Of a stretch of DNA of 64,000 bases, positions 17,484-27,400 are shown piece after piece. A program made the position numbers and the translations under genes. The stretch lies in the NCBI GenBank assembly GCA_026387915.1, contig JAPLKS010000017.1, forward strand, positions 455,086-519,085, written 5' to 3'. The stretch is from Gemmatimonadota bacterium (lineage in GTDB: Bacteria; Gemmatimonadota; Gemmatimonadetes; Gemmatimonadales; Gemmatimonadaceae). The notes under the pieces were generated by a model. The model was not told the origin of the DNA. It did not search any database and worked only from the letters and a program-made list of their open reading frames with translations. Position 1 is the stretch's first letter; each line of letters begins with the position of its first letter.

Positions 17484-18941
17484 ATGAACGTTTCGTCTCG
17501 CGCCGTCCTTGTTGCGGTGTCCGCGTTGTCCCTGTCCGCGTGCGGGCCGCGGGCCGCCACGCCGTCCGATCCACAGTTGGTGGCGCAGTGGTTGCGCACC
17601 ACGCTTGCGTTCGCGCGATCCGAGCGGCTGGGGCCACCGGTGGCGGCGCGCATTTCGGCATACGCCTCGCTGGCGCTGTACGAAGGCTACGCGTCGGATC
17701 CCGCGTCGCCGTTGCGCTCGATGGCGGGTCAGCTGAACCGGCTCGATGCACTGCCGGCGGCGCCCGAGGGCGGCCCGGTAGACGGCGCGACCGTTGCCGC
17801 CGAGGCGATGCGCCTGGTACTCGATTCGTTATTCCGCGACGGCTTTGCGAGTACGCGGCGCACGATCGATTCGCTCGCTAAGGCGCAGGTAGCGGCGCGC
17901 GAGGCGGCCGGCGTGTCGGCGGCGCAACGTGACCGCTCCGTGGCGCACGGGCACGCGCTGGGCGGCGCCCTGCTGGCGTGGGCGGCGACGGACAGCTTCT
18001 TCGCAACGCGAGGGCGCGTGTGGACGCCGTCCACCAAGCACGATCAGTGGGAGAACACGGCCACCCTCGACCAGTATGTGCCGCAGACGTTGTCGGGGCA
18101 GTCCGACGTTGTGGTGACGAAGAATCCGAATGCCGCGCTGGAACCGGAGCGCGAGTCGGAGAAGTGGGTGTTCTCCAATCGTCCCAAGGCGGCGGGGAGC
18201 AATACGCTTCCGACGTTTAATCCGGTGCGTCCGACCGAACCGTACTGGGGAAATCTTCGCACGTTTGTTCTGCGCGACGGCGACGACTGCGCGGCGCCAA
18301 AGCCCCTGGAATACTCCGAGAAGCCGAATTCTCCGTTCTGGAAGATGGGGAAGCAGTTCTACGATACGGTCAAGGCGCTTACGCCGGACCAGCGGAATAT
18401 TGCGCTCTTTTGGGCGGACAACCCCGTGGCAACGGGCACTCCAGGTTTTCACTGGATCAGTGTGACGAACCAGATGATTGTGCGCCGCCATCTCACGGCG
18501 GACGATGCGGCGGAAGTGTACGCCCTCACGTCGCTGGCCATTGCGGATGCCTTCATTGGTTGCTGGAAGGAAAAGTACCGCTCGATGGTGGTGCGGCCGG
18601 TGGCGTATGTGCAGCGCGTGTTCGACAAGCAGTACCGCACCGTGATTCCAACGCCGCCATTCCCGGAGTACACCTCTGGGCACTCGGTGCAGTCCGGTGC
18701 GGCGGTGGCGGTGCTGGCCAAGGTGCTGGGTGACACGATTCCGTTTAGCGATTCCACGCAGATGGATGTCGGGCAGCCGGCGCGGGCCTTCAAGAATTTC
18801 TCGGCCGCGCGCGATGAAGTGGCGATTTCGCGCATTTATGCCGGGGTGCACTACTTCCCCGCGGTGTACGACGGTCTCACGCAGGGGCAGTGCATTGGGC
18901 AGCGCGTGCTCGACCGCGTCAAGACGCGGCGCGCGAAGTGA
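17484..18941 (+). CDS. Vanadium-dependent haloperoxidase / PAP2-superfamily lipoprotein
   Basis: A 485-residue exported lipoprotein (lipobox LSAC near residue 20). The three PAP2-type oxyanion motifs are visible in order: KEKYRSMVVRP (about 362), EYTSGHSVQSGAAV (about 395-405) and SRIYAGVHYFPAVYDG (about 449-464). The His of the last motif would bind vanadate, or form the phospho-intermediate in a phosphatase. The length and long helical N-terminal half fit bacterial vanadium haloperoxidase-like proteins rather than small PAP2 phosphatases. Sequence alone cannot tell halogenation from phosphatase activity. ATG 17484 begins the signal peptide. The stop overlaps the start of the CRTAC1 gene (GTGA), so the two are translationally coupled. 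Confidence 0.85.
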   Translation: MNVSSRAVLVAVSALSLSACGPRAATPSDPQLVAQWLRTTLAFARSERLGPPVAARISAYASLALYEGYASDPASPLRSMAGQLNRLDALPAAPEGGPVDGATVAAEAMRLVLDSLFRDGFASTRRTIDSLAKAQVAAREAAGVSAAQRDRSVAHGHALGGALLAWAATDSFFATRGRVWTPSTKHDQWENTATLDQYVPQTLSGQSDVVVTKNPNAALEPERESEKWVFSNRPKAAGSNTLPTFNPVRPTEPYWGNLRTFVLRDGDDCAAPKPLEYSEKPNSPFWKMGKQFYDTVKALTPDQRNIALFWADNPVATGTPGFHWISVTNQMIVRRHLTADDAAEVYALTSLAIADAFIGCWKEKYRSMVVRPVAYVQRVFDKQYRTVIPTPPFPEYTSGHSVQSGAAVAVLAKVLGDTIPFSDSTQMDVGQPARAFKNFSAARDEVAISRIYAGVHYFPAVYDGLTQGQCIGQRVLDRVKTRRAK

Positions 18942-21900
18942 GTGTTGAGGAGCGGCAACGGCTCGCGGCGCGCGTCGTCCGCCGCGCGCAGGCGGTGGCG
19001 CTCGCGCTGATTGGCGTCTGTGCGGTCGCGGCGTGCGGCTCGCGCGTGGACACGGCCTGGCATCAGGCCGACGGCTATCGCTGGCGCGCGCTCGCGCTGC
19101 CGTGGCGCGGGCAGGATGGCTTTACGCAACTCACGTCCTCCTCGACCGGGCTCGTCCATCGCAACGATGTGGACGACGAGCACGCGATGGCCAATCGCAA
19201 TCTGCTGATTGGCGCGGGCGTGGCCTTAGGTGATATAGACGGCGACGGTTTGCCTGACATGTTTCTTGCCTCCGTGGAGCGTCCGGCGGCGCTGTATCGC
19301 AACACGGGTGGTTTTCACTTTGAAGACGTGACCGCCAGCAGCGGCATCGATACGAAGGGCCTCGCGACCACCGGCGCCGTCTTTGCCGACGTCAACGGCG
19401 ACGGCCATCCTGACCTCGTGGTCGGTACGCTCGGTGGACCGCTCAAGCTTTGGCTCAACGACGGCAAAGGGCATTTTGCCGACGCCACCGCGGGGAGCGG
19501 TCTCGACAGCGGCTACGCGGCCACCACGCTCACGATGGCCGATGTGGACGGCAATGGCACGCTCGATCTCTACGTGGCCACATACAAGAAACGCAATTCG
19601 CTCGATGCCTTTCCACCGCAGGCGCGGTCGTTTGATCAGGTGGTGAAGAAGATCAACGGAAAATACGAGGTCGTCGATCCGTGGAAGGGCGAGTACCGCG
19701 TCGAAGACCGCCCAGATCTCGGCGGCATTGTTCGCTCGCAGCGCGCCGAAGTGGACCTCTTCTATTTGAATGACGGCAAGGGACACTTCACGCGCGTGCC
19801 GATCAATGGGCCACGATTTACGGGCGAAGATGGCAAGACGCTCACGGTCGAGCCTGACTTCTTTACCCTGGCCGCACGCTTCTATGATGTGAATGGCGAC
19901 GGCGCGCCGGACCTGTACGTGTGCAATGACTTTGAAGACCCCGACCAGTTCTGGCTGAACGACGGCACGGGAAACTTCCGACTCACGCCGTCGCTCTCCA
20001 TTCGGGAAACCAGCAACACCTGTATGTCGGTGGACTTCGCCGACGTGAATCGCGACGGGCACGTCGATTTATTCACCACCGACATGCTCAGCCCCACCCT
20101 CGGCGTTCGGCAGCGCCAGATTCCCACGCATACGCCGCTCCCCAAGAAGGTCGGGCTCACCCCCGATCGTGGGCAGTGGATGCGGAACGCGCTGCAGCTC
20201 AATCGCGGTGACGGTACGTGGGCTCAGGCCGCGGACTTTGCGGGTGTCGCCGCCACCGATTGGTCGTGGGCGTCGGCGTTTGTGGATGTGGATCTCGATG
20301 GCTATGAAGATCTCCTCGTGGTGAACGGGCATCGCTGGGATATTCGAGATGCCGATACGTTCGAACGCATTCGCAATAGTTTCCCGCGCGTGCCGTGGAA
20401 TCGTGAGCAGGGCGAGTTCCCGCGCCTCGCGGCGCGCAGTGTGGCGTTGCGGAATCGCGGCGATGCCAGTTTTGCGGATGTGAGCGCCGCATGGGGCTTC
20501 GGTGTGGACGAGGCGATTTCGCAGGGGATGGCGCTCGCCGATTTTGACGGCGACGGCGATCTCGATGTGTTGGTGACACGGCTCGACGCGCCGCCGGTGG
20601 TCTATCGCAACGAGAGCAAGGCGCCACGCGTGGCGGTGCGACTCAAGGGCGTGTCGCCGAACGACCAGGGGATTGGCGCGGTGGTGAGTGTGTTGGCGCC
20701 TTCGCTGCCGGTGCAGTCGCGAGAACTCACGGCGGGCGGCTACTACATGTCGGGCAGCGATATGCAGCTCGCCTTTGCCTCGGGGCGCGATTCGCTGGTC
20801 ACGATCGAAGTGAAATGGCGCGACGGGCGGCGCAGCATCATTCGGAATACGCCGCCGAATCGCTTATACGAGATTGATCAGGCTGGCGCCTCGAACCAAC
20901 CCTCCACGATTCCATCGCCGGCCGACGCGGCTCGCCCGCTCTTTGAGAATGCCACGGCGTTGCTCGGTGGACACACGCACGTAGACTCGATCTTTGATGA
21001 CTACCGGCGTCAGCCGCTGCTGCCGAATCGTTTTAGTCAGCTCGGACCGGGCGTGAGTTGGATCGACACGGACGGTGACGGTCGAGAAGATCTTGTTGTG
21101 GGCACGGGACGTGGCGGTGCTCTTACCGTGTTGCGCAACGCAGGAAATCGCTTCAGTGCAACCGCAGCGCCCGGTGGCGCGGCGAAGTGGGACGTCACCA
21201 CGATTCTCCCCGTGCCGGACGCGCGTGGCGGCACCACGCTCCTCGCGGGGCAGGCGAGCTACGAGTCGGCGTCGCCCGCTGAGGCGCTCGGGGTGCCCTC
21301 GGTACTCGGCTATGCGCTCCGCGCCGGTGCACTCGTTACGCCTGTGCCGATGGCGCCGCCCGAGAGTGCGAGCGTTGGTCCAATGGCGCTCGGCGATGTG
21401 AATGGCGACGGACGGCTCGATTTATTTGTTGGCGCGCGCATTGTTCCAGGCAGTTGGCCATTCCCAGCGCCCTCGCATCTATATCTCCGCACCGCCGACG
21501 GCCGCTTTGTGGCCGATACCGTGAACGCGAAGGTGCTCGCGTCGCTCGGGCTGTTGTCGTCTGCCTTGTTTGCCGATCTGGATGGCGATGGATGGCCGGA
21601 GCTTGTGGTGGCCGCCGAGTGGGGACCTGTTCGAATTCTGCACAATGAGAAAGGACGGTTCCGCGACGTCACGCGCGAGTGGGGGATGAGTGCGATGACG
21701 AGTCGGTGGAATGGTCTCGCCGCCGGTGATTTTGATGGCGACGGGAAAATCGATTTGGTGGCCACGAGCTGGGGGCTCAACACGCCGTGGCAAGCGACGG
21801 CGGAACGTCCGTACGAACTCGTGGTTGGAAATTTCGGGACCGGTGGTCCCGGGCTACTATTTGCGCGGCGCGACTCACTCACGGGGCGCGAGCTTCCGCT

Positions 21901-22678
21901 CGAGTCGTTCTCACGGCTCGGCGTGGCGTTGCCGTCGGTGCGCGAGCGCATTGCCTCGTTTACCGAGTATTCCAAACTGACCGTGGACAGCGTGCTCGGC
22001 GATGCGGCCAAGAGTGCGATGCGTGTGGGTGCGACGACGTTTGAGCACACGGTGTTTTTGAACAAGGGTGGTCGCTTTGAAGCGCACGCCTTGCCGCGTG
22101 CCGCGCAGATTGCGCCAGCGTTCGGGGTGGTGGTCGCCGATTTCAACGGCGACGGGCGCGAAGATCTGTTCCTCGCGCAGAATTTCTCTCCGACGGACAT
22201 TCGCACGATGCGCTTCGACGCCGGCGCAGGACAGTTGCTCCTCGGCGATGGACGCGGCGTGTTTAGCGCGCTCAGCGTTCGTGGCTCTGGGATTTCCGTG
22301 CTTGGGGATGGCCGCGGCGCGGCGGCCGCGGATTACGACGGCGATGGGCGCGTCGATCTTGCCGTGTCGCAGAACGGCGCGGCGACGACGCTCTGGCACA
22401 ACGTGGGAGCGGCCGTCGGATTGCGAGTGCGACTGAGTGCCGGTGCCGGCAATCCGCTCGGTATCGGCGTGCAGCTGCGCGTGGTGAGCGGCACGAACCG
22501 CGGTCCGGTGCGCGAGGTGCACGGTGGCGGCGGCTACTGGTCGATGGACGGTGCGGTGAGCGTCCTTGCGTTGCCGGCCGGTGCCACCACGCTTTGGGTG
22601 CGCTGGCCAGGCGGGCGCGAGCAGACGGTTCCGATCGCTGCGGGGCAGCGCGAGCTGACGGTGCGCGCGCCAGAGTAA
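18938..22678 (+). CDS. Tandem CRTAC1-type lipoprotein: VCBS/FG-GAP repeats with two ASPIC/UnbV domains
   Basis: A 1246-residue surface-type protein. Its lipobox AVAAC comes after RRAQAVALALIGVC. It has many DxDGDGxxD calcium-binding repeat motifs (for example GDIDGDGLPDMFL, DVNGDGHPDLVV, DFDGDGDLDVLV). A first ASPIC/UnbV-like domain lies about 560-650 (RVAVRLKGVSPNDQGIGAVV to VEVKWRDGR). A second set of repeats follows (DTDGDGREDLVV and others), and a second ASPIC/UnbV domain closes the protein (GVQLRVVSG... VHGGGGYWSMDG... LWVRWPGGREQTV). This looks like an internal duplication. GTG 18938 overlaps the haloperoxidase stop by 4 bases. Pairing of haloperoxidase and CRTAC1 genes suggests a shared surface role. 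Confidence 0.88.
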   Translation: MSVEERQRLAARVVRRAQAVALALIGVCAVAACGSRVDTAWHQADGYRWRALALPWRGQDGFTQLTSSSTGLVHRNDVDDEHAMANRNLLIGAGVALGDIDGDGLPDMFLASVERPAALYRNTGGFHFEDVTASSGIDTKGLATTGAVFADVNGDGHPDLVVGTLGGPLKLWLNDGKGHFADATAGSGLDSGYAATTLTMADVDGNGTLDLYVATYKKRNSLDAFPPQARSFDQVVKKINGKYEVVDPWKGEYRVEDRPDLGGIVRSQRAEVDLFYLNDGKGHFTRVPINGPRFTGEDGKTLTVEPDFFTLAARFYDVNGDGAPDLYVCNDFEDPDQFWLNDGTGNFRLTPSLSIRETSNTCMSVDFADVNRDGHVDLFTTDMLSPTLGVRQRQIPTHTPLPKKVGLTPDRGQWMRNALQLNRGDGTWAQAADFAGVAATDWSWASAFVDVDLDGYEDLLVVNGHRWDIRDADTFERIRNSFPRVPWNREQGEFPRLAARSVALRNRGDASFADVSAAWGFGVDEAISQGMALADFDGDGDLDVLVTRLDAPPVVYRNESKAPRVAVRLKGVSPNDQGIGAVVSVLAPSLPVQSRELTAGGYYMSGSDMQLAFASGRDSLVTIEVKWRDGRRSIIRNTPPNRLYEIDQAGASNQPSTIPSPADAARPLFENATALLGGHTHVDSIFDDYRRQPLLPNRFSQLGPGVSWIDTDGDGREDLVVGTGRGGALTVLRNAGNRFSATAAPGGAAKWDVTTILPVPDARGGTTLLAGQASYESASPAEALGVPSVLGYALRAGALVTPVPMAPPESASVGPMALGDVNGDGRLDLFVGARIVPGSWPFPAPSHLYLRTADGRFVADTVNAKVLASLGLLSSALFADLDGDGWPELVVAAEWGPVRILHNEKGRFRDVTREWGMSAMTSRWNGLAAGDFDGDGKIDLVATSWGLNTPWQATAERPYELVVGNFGTGGPGLLFARRDSLTGRELPLESFSRLGVALPSVRERIASFTEYSKLTVDSVLGDAAKSAMRVGATTFEHTVFLNKGGRFEAHALPRAAQIAPAFGVVVADFNGDGREDLFLAQNFSPTDIRTMRFDAGAGQLLLGDGRGVFSALSVRGSGISVLGDGRGAAAADYDGDGRVDLAVSQNGAATTLWHNVGAAVGLRVRLSAGAGNPLGIGVQLRVVSGTNRGPVREVHGGGGYWSMDGAVSVLALPAGATTLWVRWPGGREQTVPIAAGQRELTVRAPE

Positions 22679-22708
22679 GGGCGCGCTGTTTTTGTACGTT
22701 GTGGTGGA

Positions 22709-22740
22709 GCACGCCCCGCACTCGTGAGTGCTGGGCGTGT
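22709..22740. terminator. Bidirectional hairpin between convergent genes
   Basis: The stem 22709-22723 pairs with 22726-22740 with one mismatch, around a tight loop. It lies between the CRTAC1 gene (plus) and the second DsbA-like gene (minus) and can end both transcripts. Confidence 0.6.
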
Positions 22741-22744
22741 TTCG

Positions 22745-23440
22745 TTACTGGCCGGCGAGTGCCGCGTTGATTGCGGTCCGCAACGTCGCGATCGATGCCG
22801 CGCCGCTCATGCGCCGTGTGCCAATAAAGAACGTCGGGAGCGAGTCGACGCGCGCCGAACGGCTCCGTTCGATGTCATCACGAATGAGCTTGAGCGCCTG
22901 CGCGCGTTCGGTGCACAGGCGGAGTGGAGCGGCGTTGACTCCCACGGCAATGCTGACGGAGTCGAGATAGGGGCGCGCATCGGGCAGGTTCATCCAACGG
23001 GCCTGCGTGTCGAAGATGCGATCCGCCGCTTCCCAGAACTTGCCCTGGTGCGCCGCACAGGTGGCGGCGATGGAGGCCGTCTGCGCGTTGAGGTGCTCTG
23101 CTTGCGGGAAGTGGACGAACGCGAGGCGTACGCGTCCGGACGCTGCATACTCTTTGCGCAGCAGCGGCAGCACGTCCTGATGCCATTGTTTGCAGGGGGC
23201 GCACTGAAAATCGCTGACGATCGTGACCCAGACGCGAGCGGCGGGATCGCCGAGTACGCGGCCGCGGTCGGCGATCAGGGTGAAGGAGTCTGTGCGGGTC
23301 TCGGCGAGCGCGCGCTCGGCGAGTTTGGTTTGGATCAAGCTTTTCTGCGGCTTCTGTTCCGACGAACTGCAGGCCAGCGTCAGGGCGAGGAGCAGGAGGA
23401 ACGGACGGAGCGGTGCTGTGTTGGTGATGCACACGGTCAT
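22745..23440 (-). CDS. DsbA-like thioredoxin-fold lipoprotein (paralog 2)
   Basis: A 231-residue protein with a lipoprotein signal (LTLAC, Cys24) and redox motif C80-A-P-C83 in SDFQCAPCKQWH. The cis-proline is in DSLPTFFIG. It shares the ADRGRVLG segment and the insertion Cys (ATCAAHQGKFWEAADRIFD; RLCTERAQ) with paralog 1 at 6730-7446, which has CPYC instead. ATG 23440 overlaps the stop of the upstream plug-like gene by 4 bases (ATGA), so the two proteins are made together. The role is probably disulfide formation or repair in envelope proteins; the plug-like partner carries several Cys. Confidence 0.87.
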   Translation of the reverse strand: MTVCITNTAPLRPFLLLLALTLACSSSEQKPQKSLIQTKLAERALAETRTDSFTLIADRGRVLGDPAARVWVTIVSDFQCAPCKQWHQDVLPLLRKEYAASGRVRLAFVHFPQAEHLNAQTASIAATCAAHQGKFWEAADRIFDTQARWMNLPDARPYLDSVSIAVGVNAAPLRLCTERAQALKLIRDDIERSRSARVDSLPTFFIGTRRMSGAASIATLRTAINAALAGQ

Positions 23441-24234
23441 GGTTTTTTTCGAGGCGGTCCGTTCTTGGTCCAAATGACAATCACGCCGCAGCCAGCGTAG
23501 CGCCCGGCGAACTCGCCCGGCACGTCGGAGGGTCCGGTATAGACCTCCAGCGCCTCGATGTCCCGGATGGCGACGTTTGGTCCGAAGTCGTTATCGACGC
23601 GCTCATCTACAATGTATTCCGGATTGCAGCGCATCGGCGCACGGGCCATGCGGATATTGCAGCCCAAGCTTGTGCCTGAAGCCGCGCCAGCGGTGGCCCC
23701 GCCGCAGTCGAGGGCGACGCCGCGGATTCCTTTCATGGCGTCTTGGAGGTTGGCAAAGCCTCCTTTTTCGATGTCGTCGCGTGTGATGTAATGCCCGCGC
23801 CCCGTGGCGCGCCGCCGCTCAAAGTCGGCGTAACGCGGTTCCGCCGGTTTGGGAGCGCTGACCGCGACCGACGGGAGTTTTTGGGCGTTCGCGCGGCCGG
23901 TGGCTGAAGAGTCCAGCTCAAAGTCGCGGGTCATGAACTCGCCGCGGGCGAGGGCTATGGTGTTGACGGAGGACGGGTACCCTTTGGCGCGCACCAGAAT
24001 CCGAACAATGCCGGGCTGGAGATCGGTTAGAAGGAACTTGCCGGCGGAATCGGTGACGGTTACGCGGCCAAGGCCTAGGTGGATGACATCGGCGTTGATA
24101 ATAACCATATGAGTGGTTATATCCGTGACGGTTCCGGCGATCTGAGCTGTCCCCTTTTGAGACATCGCCGCAGTGGGGAGGCCGGCCACGAGCGAGAGGA
24201 GAAGGGCCGTAACCGGGGCGGCCGGAAGTCGCAC
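23437..24234 (-). CDS. Barrel-less carboxypeptidase-regulatory/plug-like secreted protein (paralog 2)
   Basis: A 265-residue protein. A signal peptide (MRLPAAPVTALLLSLVAGLPTAAM) is followed by a CarboxypepD_reg-like sandwich (QIAGTVTDITTHMVIINADVIHL to FMTRDFELD). A TonB-plug-like domain follows: RGHYITRDDIEKGGFANLQDAMKGIRGV, NPEYIVDERV, IRDIEALEVYTGPSDVPGEFAGRYAGCGVIVIWTKNG. It ends there, with no barrel. Five Cys are present, including one before the VDE segment and one in the GCGV end. GTG 24234 was chosen because it starts a clean signal peptide and matches paralog length; upstream ATGs would add a long low-quality lead. The next gene (DsbA-like) overlaps it by 4 bases. Confidence 0.75.
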   Translation of the reverse strand: MRLPAAPVTALLLSLVAGLPTAAMSQKGTAQIAGTVTDITTHMVIINADVIHLGLGRVTVTDSAGKFLLTDLQPGIVRILVRAKGYPSSVNTIALARGEFMTRDFELDSSATGRANAQKLPSVAVSAPKPAEPRYADFERRRATGRGHYITRDDIEKGGFANLQDAMKGIRGVALDCGGATAGAASGTSLGCNIRMARAPMRCNPEYIVDERVDNDFGPNVAIRDIEALEVYTGPSDVPGEFAGRYAGCGVIVIWTKNGPPRKKP

Positions 24235-24380
24235 AGGGCTAGTACTTACGCACCTGAGACGAAACCGTTGGGTCGAGGCATGGGAAAGTAACCGGTATGT
24301 AGCAGGCATATATAGCCCCGGAGGGGGTTGCGTCCGGCGTCCTATAGTAGTTACATAGGCATTGCTAACAGAATAATCCT

Positions 24381-24397
24381 GATTGCGCAATGCAATC
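24381..24397. promoter_or_regulatory. Dyad in the divergent plug-like / SusC 2 promoter region
   Basis: GATTGC (24381-24386), 5-base spacer, GCAATC (24392-24397). It lies in the spacer between GTG 24234 (minus) and ATG 24488 (plus). On the minus strand a TATATA run near 24310 could be part of the promoter of the plug-like gene. It is possibly an operator, but the evidence is only the symmetry. Confidence 0.3.
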
Positions 24398-24487
24398 AAA
24401 CTACTTGGGTTCCGGCGTGAAAACTGGGACCTCGGGTAGCCGTTTGCTGTTGTAGTTCCCCCACCCCCTCCGCCAGGGAGTTCGCAA

Positions 24488-27400
24488 ATGAAGATGGACC
24501 GTGCGATCGTCCGACGGCTTCTGCGTGTGACCGGCATGTTTGCAGCGCTCGCGCTGATTGTCGGAACGGCACAAGCTCAGAACGCAGTATTCTCCGGAAA
24601 AGTTACATCGTCGGGCGCACCGCTAGGTGGTGCGAGTGTCGGCATTCCCGAACTCGGGGTCGGTGCCGTCACCTCTCTTGATGGTCGCTACAACTTTACG
24701 GTGGATGTCGCGCGCGCTGGTGGACGGTCCATCACCCTGAAGGTGCGCTATATCGGCTACAAGCCGAAGCAGATGGCGCTGACGCTTGTGGTCGGCCGCG
24801 TCGAGAAGGATTTCGATCTTGAGAAGGACGCGATGAACCTCGAGCAGGTGGTCGTCACGGGCGTGTCGGATGCGACATCGCAGAAGAAGACGGCGTTCTC
24901 GGTTGCCGTGGTCGATGCCTCGGCCCTCAAAGACGCGCCCGGCACGACGCCGCTGGCGAGCTTGAGCGGTAAGGTCGCGGGCGCGAGTGTGGTGACGGTG
25001 TCGGGTCAGCCTGGTGCGGCTCCGGCCATCCGTTTGCGCTCGCCGGCGAGCATTACCGGCAAGACCGATCCTCTGATCATTATTGACGGCACGATCTCGC
25101 GTCTCTCCTTGGCCGACGTCGCCTCGGAAGACATTGAGCGCGTGGAAGTCATCAAGGGCGCCGCGGCGAGCTCGCTGTACGGCTCCGACGCCGCGAATGG
25201 TGTGGTGCAGATCTTCACGAAGCGTGGCGCTGCTTTGGCGGAAGGGCAGACGTACATCACGGTTCGTAACGAGTATGGCTCGAGCACCTTGCCGCGCGTG
25301 CTGGCGAACAACTTGTCGCACGCCTACAAGAACAACGCCGACGGCAGCTTTGACTTGTCGAGCGGGAGCCGTCAGCTCAAGAATGACCAGATCTCGGACA
25401 ACTCGTACCAGAAGACATACGACCAGCTCGGTCAAGTGTTCCACGGCGGCGCGTTCATGACGAACTATGCGTCCGTCGGCCAGCGTCGTGGCGCGAACAA
25501 CTTCAACGCCTCGATTCAGAACACGCGCGAGACCGGCGTGCTCAACCTGCTCTCGGGTTTCAGCCGCCAGAACTTCCGTTTGAACGTCGACCAGGCGCTC
25601 TCAGACAATCTGGACCTCTCGACCGGCGCCTTCTATGGCCGTTCGCACGCCGACCAGGGCGAAGACACGGGCATCTTCTTTGGCCTGCGCTTCCTTGAGC
25701 CGAACATCGACCTGCTCGCGAAGAACAAGGATGGCACGCCGTACAATGCGGTCATCAAGCAGCCGCCGCAGTCGGGCAACTTGAACAATCCGTTATATGG
25801 CCTCTCGCAGCGCCAGATCAGCAATGACCGCGACCGTTTTACGGGAACGGCCAAGATGCGTTGGCATCCGCTGAGCTGGCTGACGGCGGAAGGCAACTTC
25901 AACTACGACGAGTCGAACCAGAACTACAAGAACTTCCGACCGATGGGCTTCCTGAATTCGGCCGGTGCTGCCGATAAGGGTGCGTTGTTCCAACAGGCGA
26001 TGAACGACCGCACCTACAATACGGGCTTTACGCTCACGTCCGTGCGGACGTACAGCTGGTTCACAAACACCTCGAAGGTTGCGTATGTGTACGAAGATCA
26101 GAGCCATGCCTTCATCGGCGTGAACGCGTCGGCGCTCGTGGTACCGAAGGTGACGGAGTTCTCGGCGTACTCGCCCGATCCGAACACGCCGGTCACGCCC
26201 AGTTCGCGAACGGAAGCGTATCGCGCGAAGAATGCGTTCTTCGTGTCGACGTTCGAGTTCAAGGATCGCTACATCCTCGACGGTGTGGTGCGTCGCGACG
26301 AATCGTCGCTGTTCGGTTCCGCTCAGCGTGGCCAGACCTACATTCGCGCGTCCGGTGCCTACCGCGTCTCGGAAGACTTCAAGATTCCGGGTGTGGACGA
26401 GTTCAAGCTACGCGCCTCGTACGGCACGGCCGGTCTGCGTCCGACGTATGACGCCCAATACGAAACGCTGGTGATCTCGGCGGGCAGCCCGCAGAAGGTC
26501 ACGCTCGGCAACACCGACCTCAAGCCGGCGCTGTCGACGGAAAAGGAAATCGGATTCAACTTGAACTTCCTCAAGAGGTTCACGGTCGAGTACAGCTACT
26601 CGGACAAGGTCACCAAGGATCAGATCCTGCAGGTGCCGTTGTCCGCTGCCGCCGGCTACCAGAGCCAGTGGCAGAACGCCGGCACGCTCGTGGGGAACAC
26701 GCATGAATTGGCCGTGAGCGCGCTCCTGTTTGCGACGAACGACTTCGATTGGCAGATGACGTTGACGGGCGACCGCACGCGGTCGAAGATCACCGCGTTG
26801 AACGTGCCGCCATTCCTGAACGGGCCGGACGGCAACACGCAGCTGTTCCGCGTGGCGGCCGGCGAAACGTTTGGCGTGATGTACGGCGAGCGCTGGATCA
26901 AGAGTGCCGACCAGTTGGCGACGACGATTGCCGCGAAGAAGTTGTCGGGGACGGCGGCCGATTACGCGGTGAACTCCGACGGCTACTACGTGCTGAAGTC
27001 GGCCATGGGCACGGTGGACGAGAAGCCGCTCAAGGCGTTCTTGGCGAGCGGGTCGTCGCTGCAGACGATTGGCGATGTGAACCCGGACTACAACCTCTCC
27101 CTGAACAACAGCCTCAAGTACAAGGGGCTGTCGGTGAACATCCTGTTCAACATGGTGCAGGGTGGTCAGATCTATAACTTGACGCGCCAGTGGCCATTCA
27201 ATGAAGAGCGCGATCCGATCTTCGATCAGCGCGGCAAGGCGCAGGCGCTGAAGAAGCCGGTGAACTACTACAAGGTCTTCTACAACGGCATCAACGCGAA
27301 CGACTTCTTTGTGGAAGACGGGTCGTACGTCAAGCTTCGCGAGTTGTCGGTGAACTACCAGATTCCGAAGTCCGTGGCAAAGATCTTCCACCTTGGCGAG

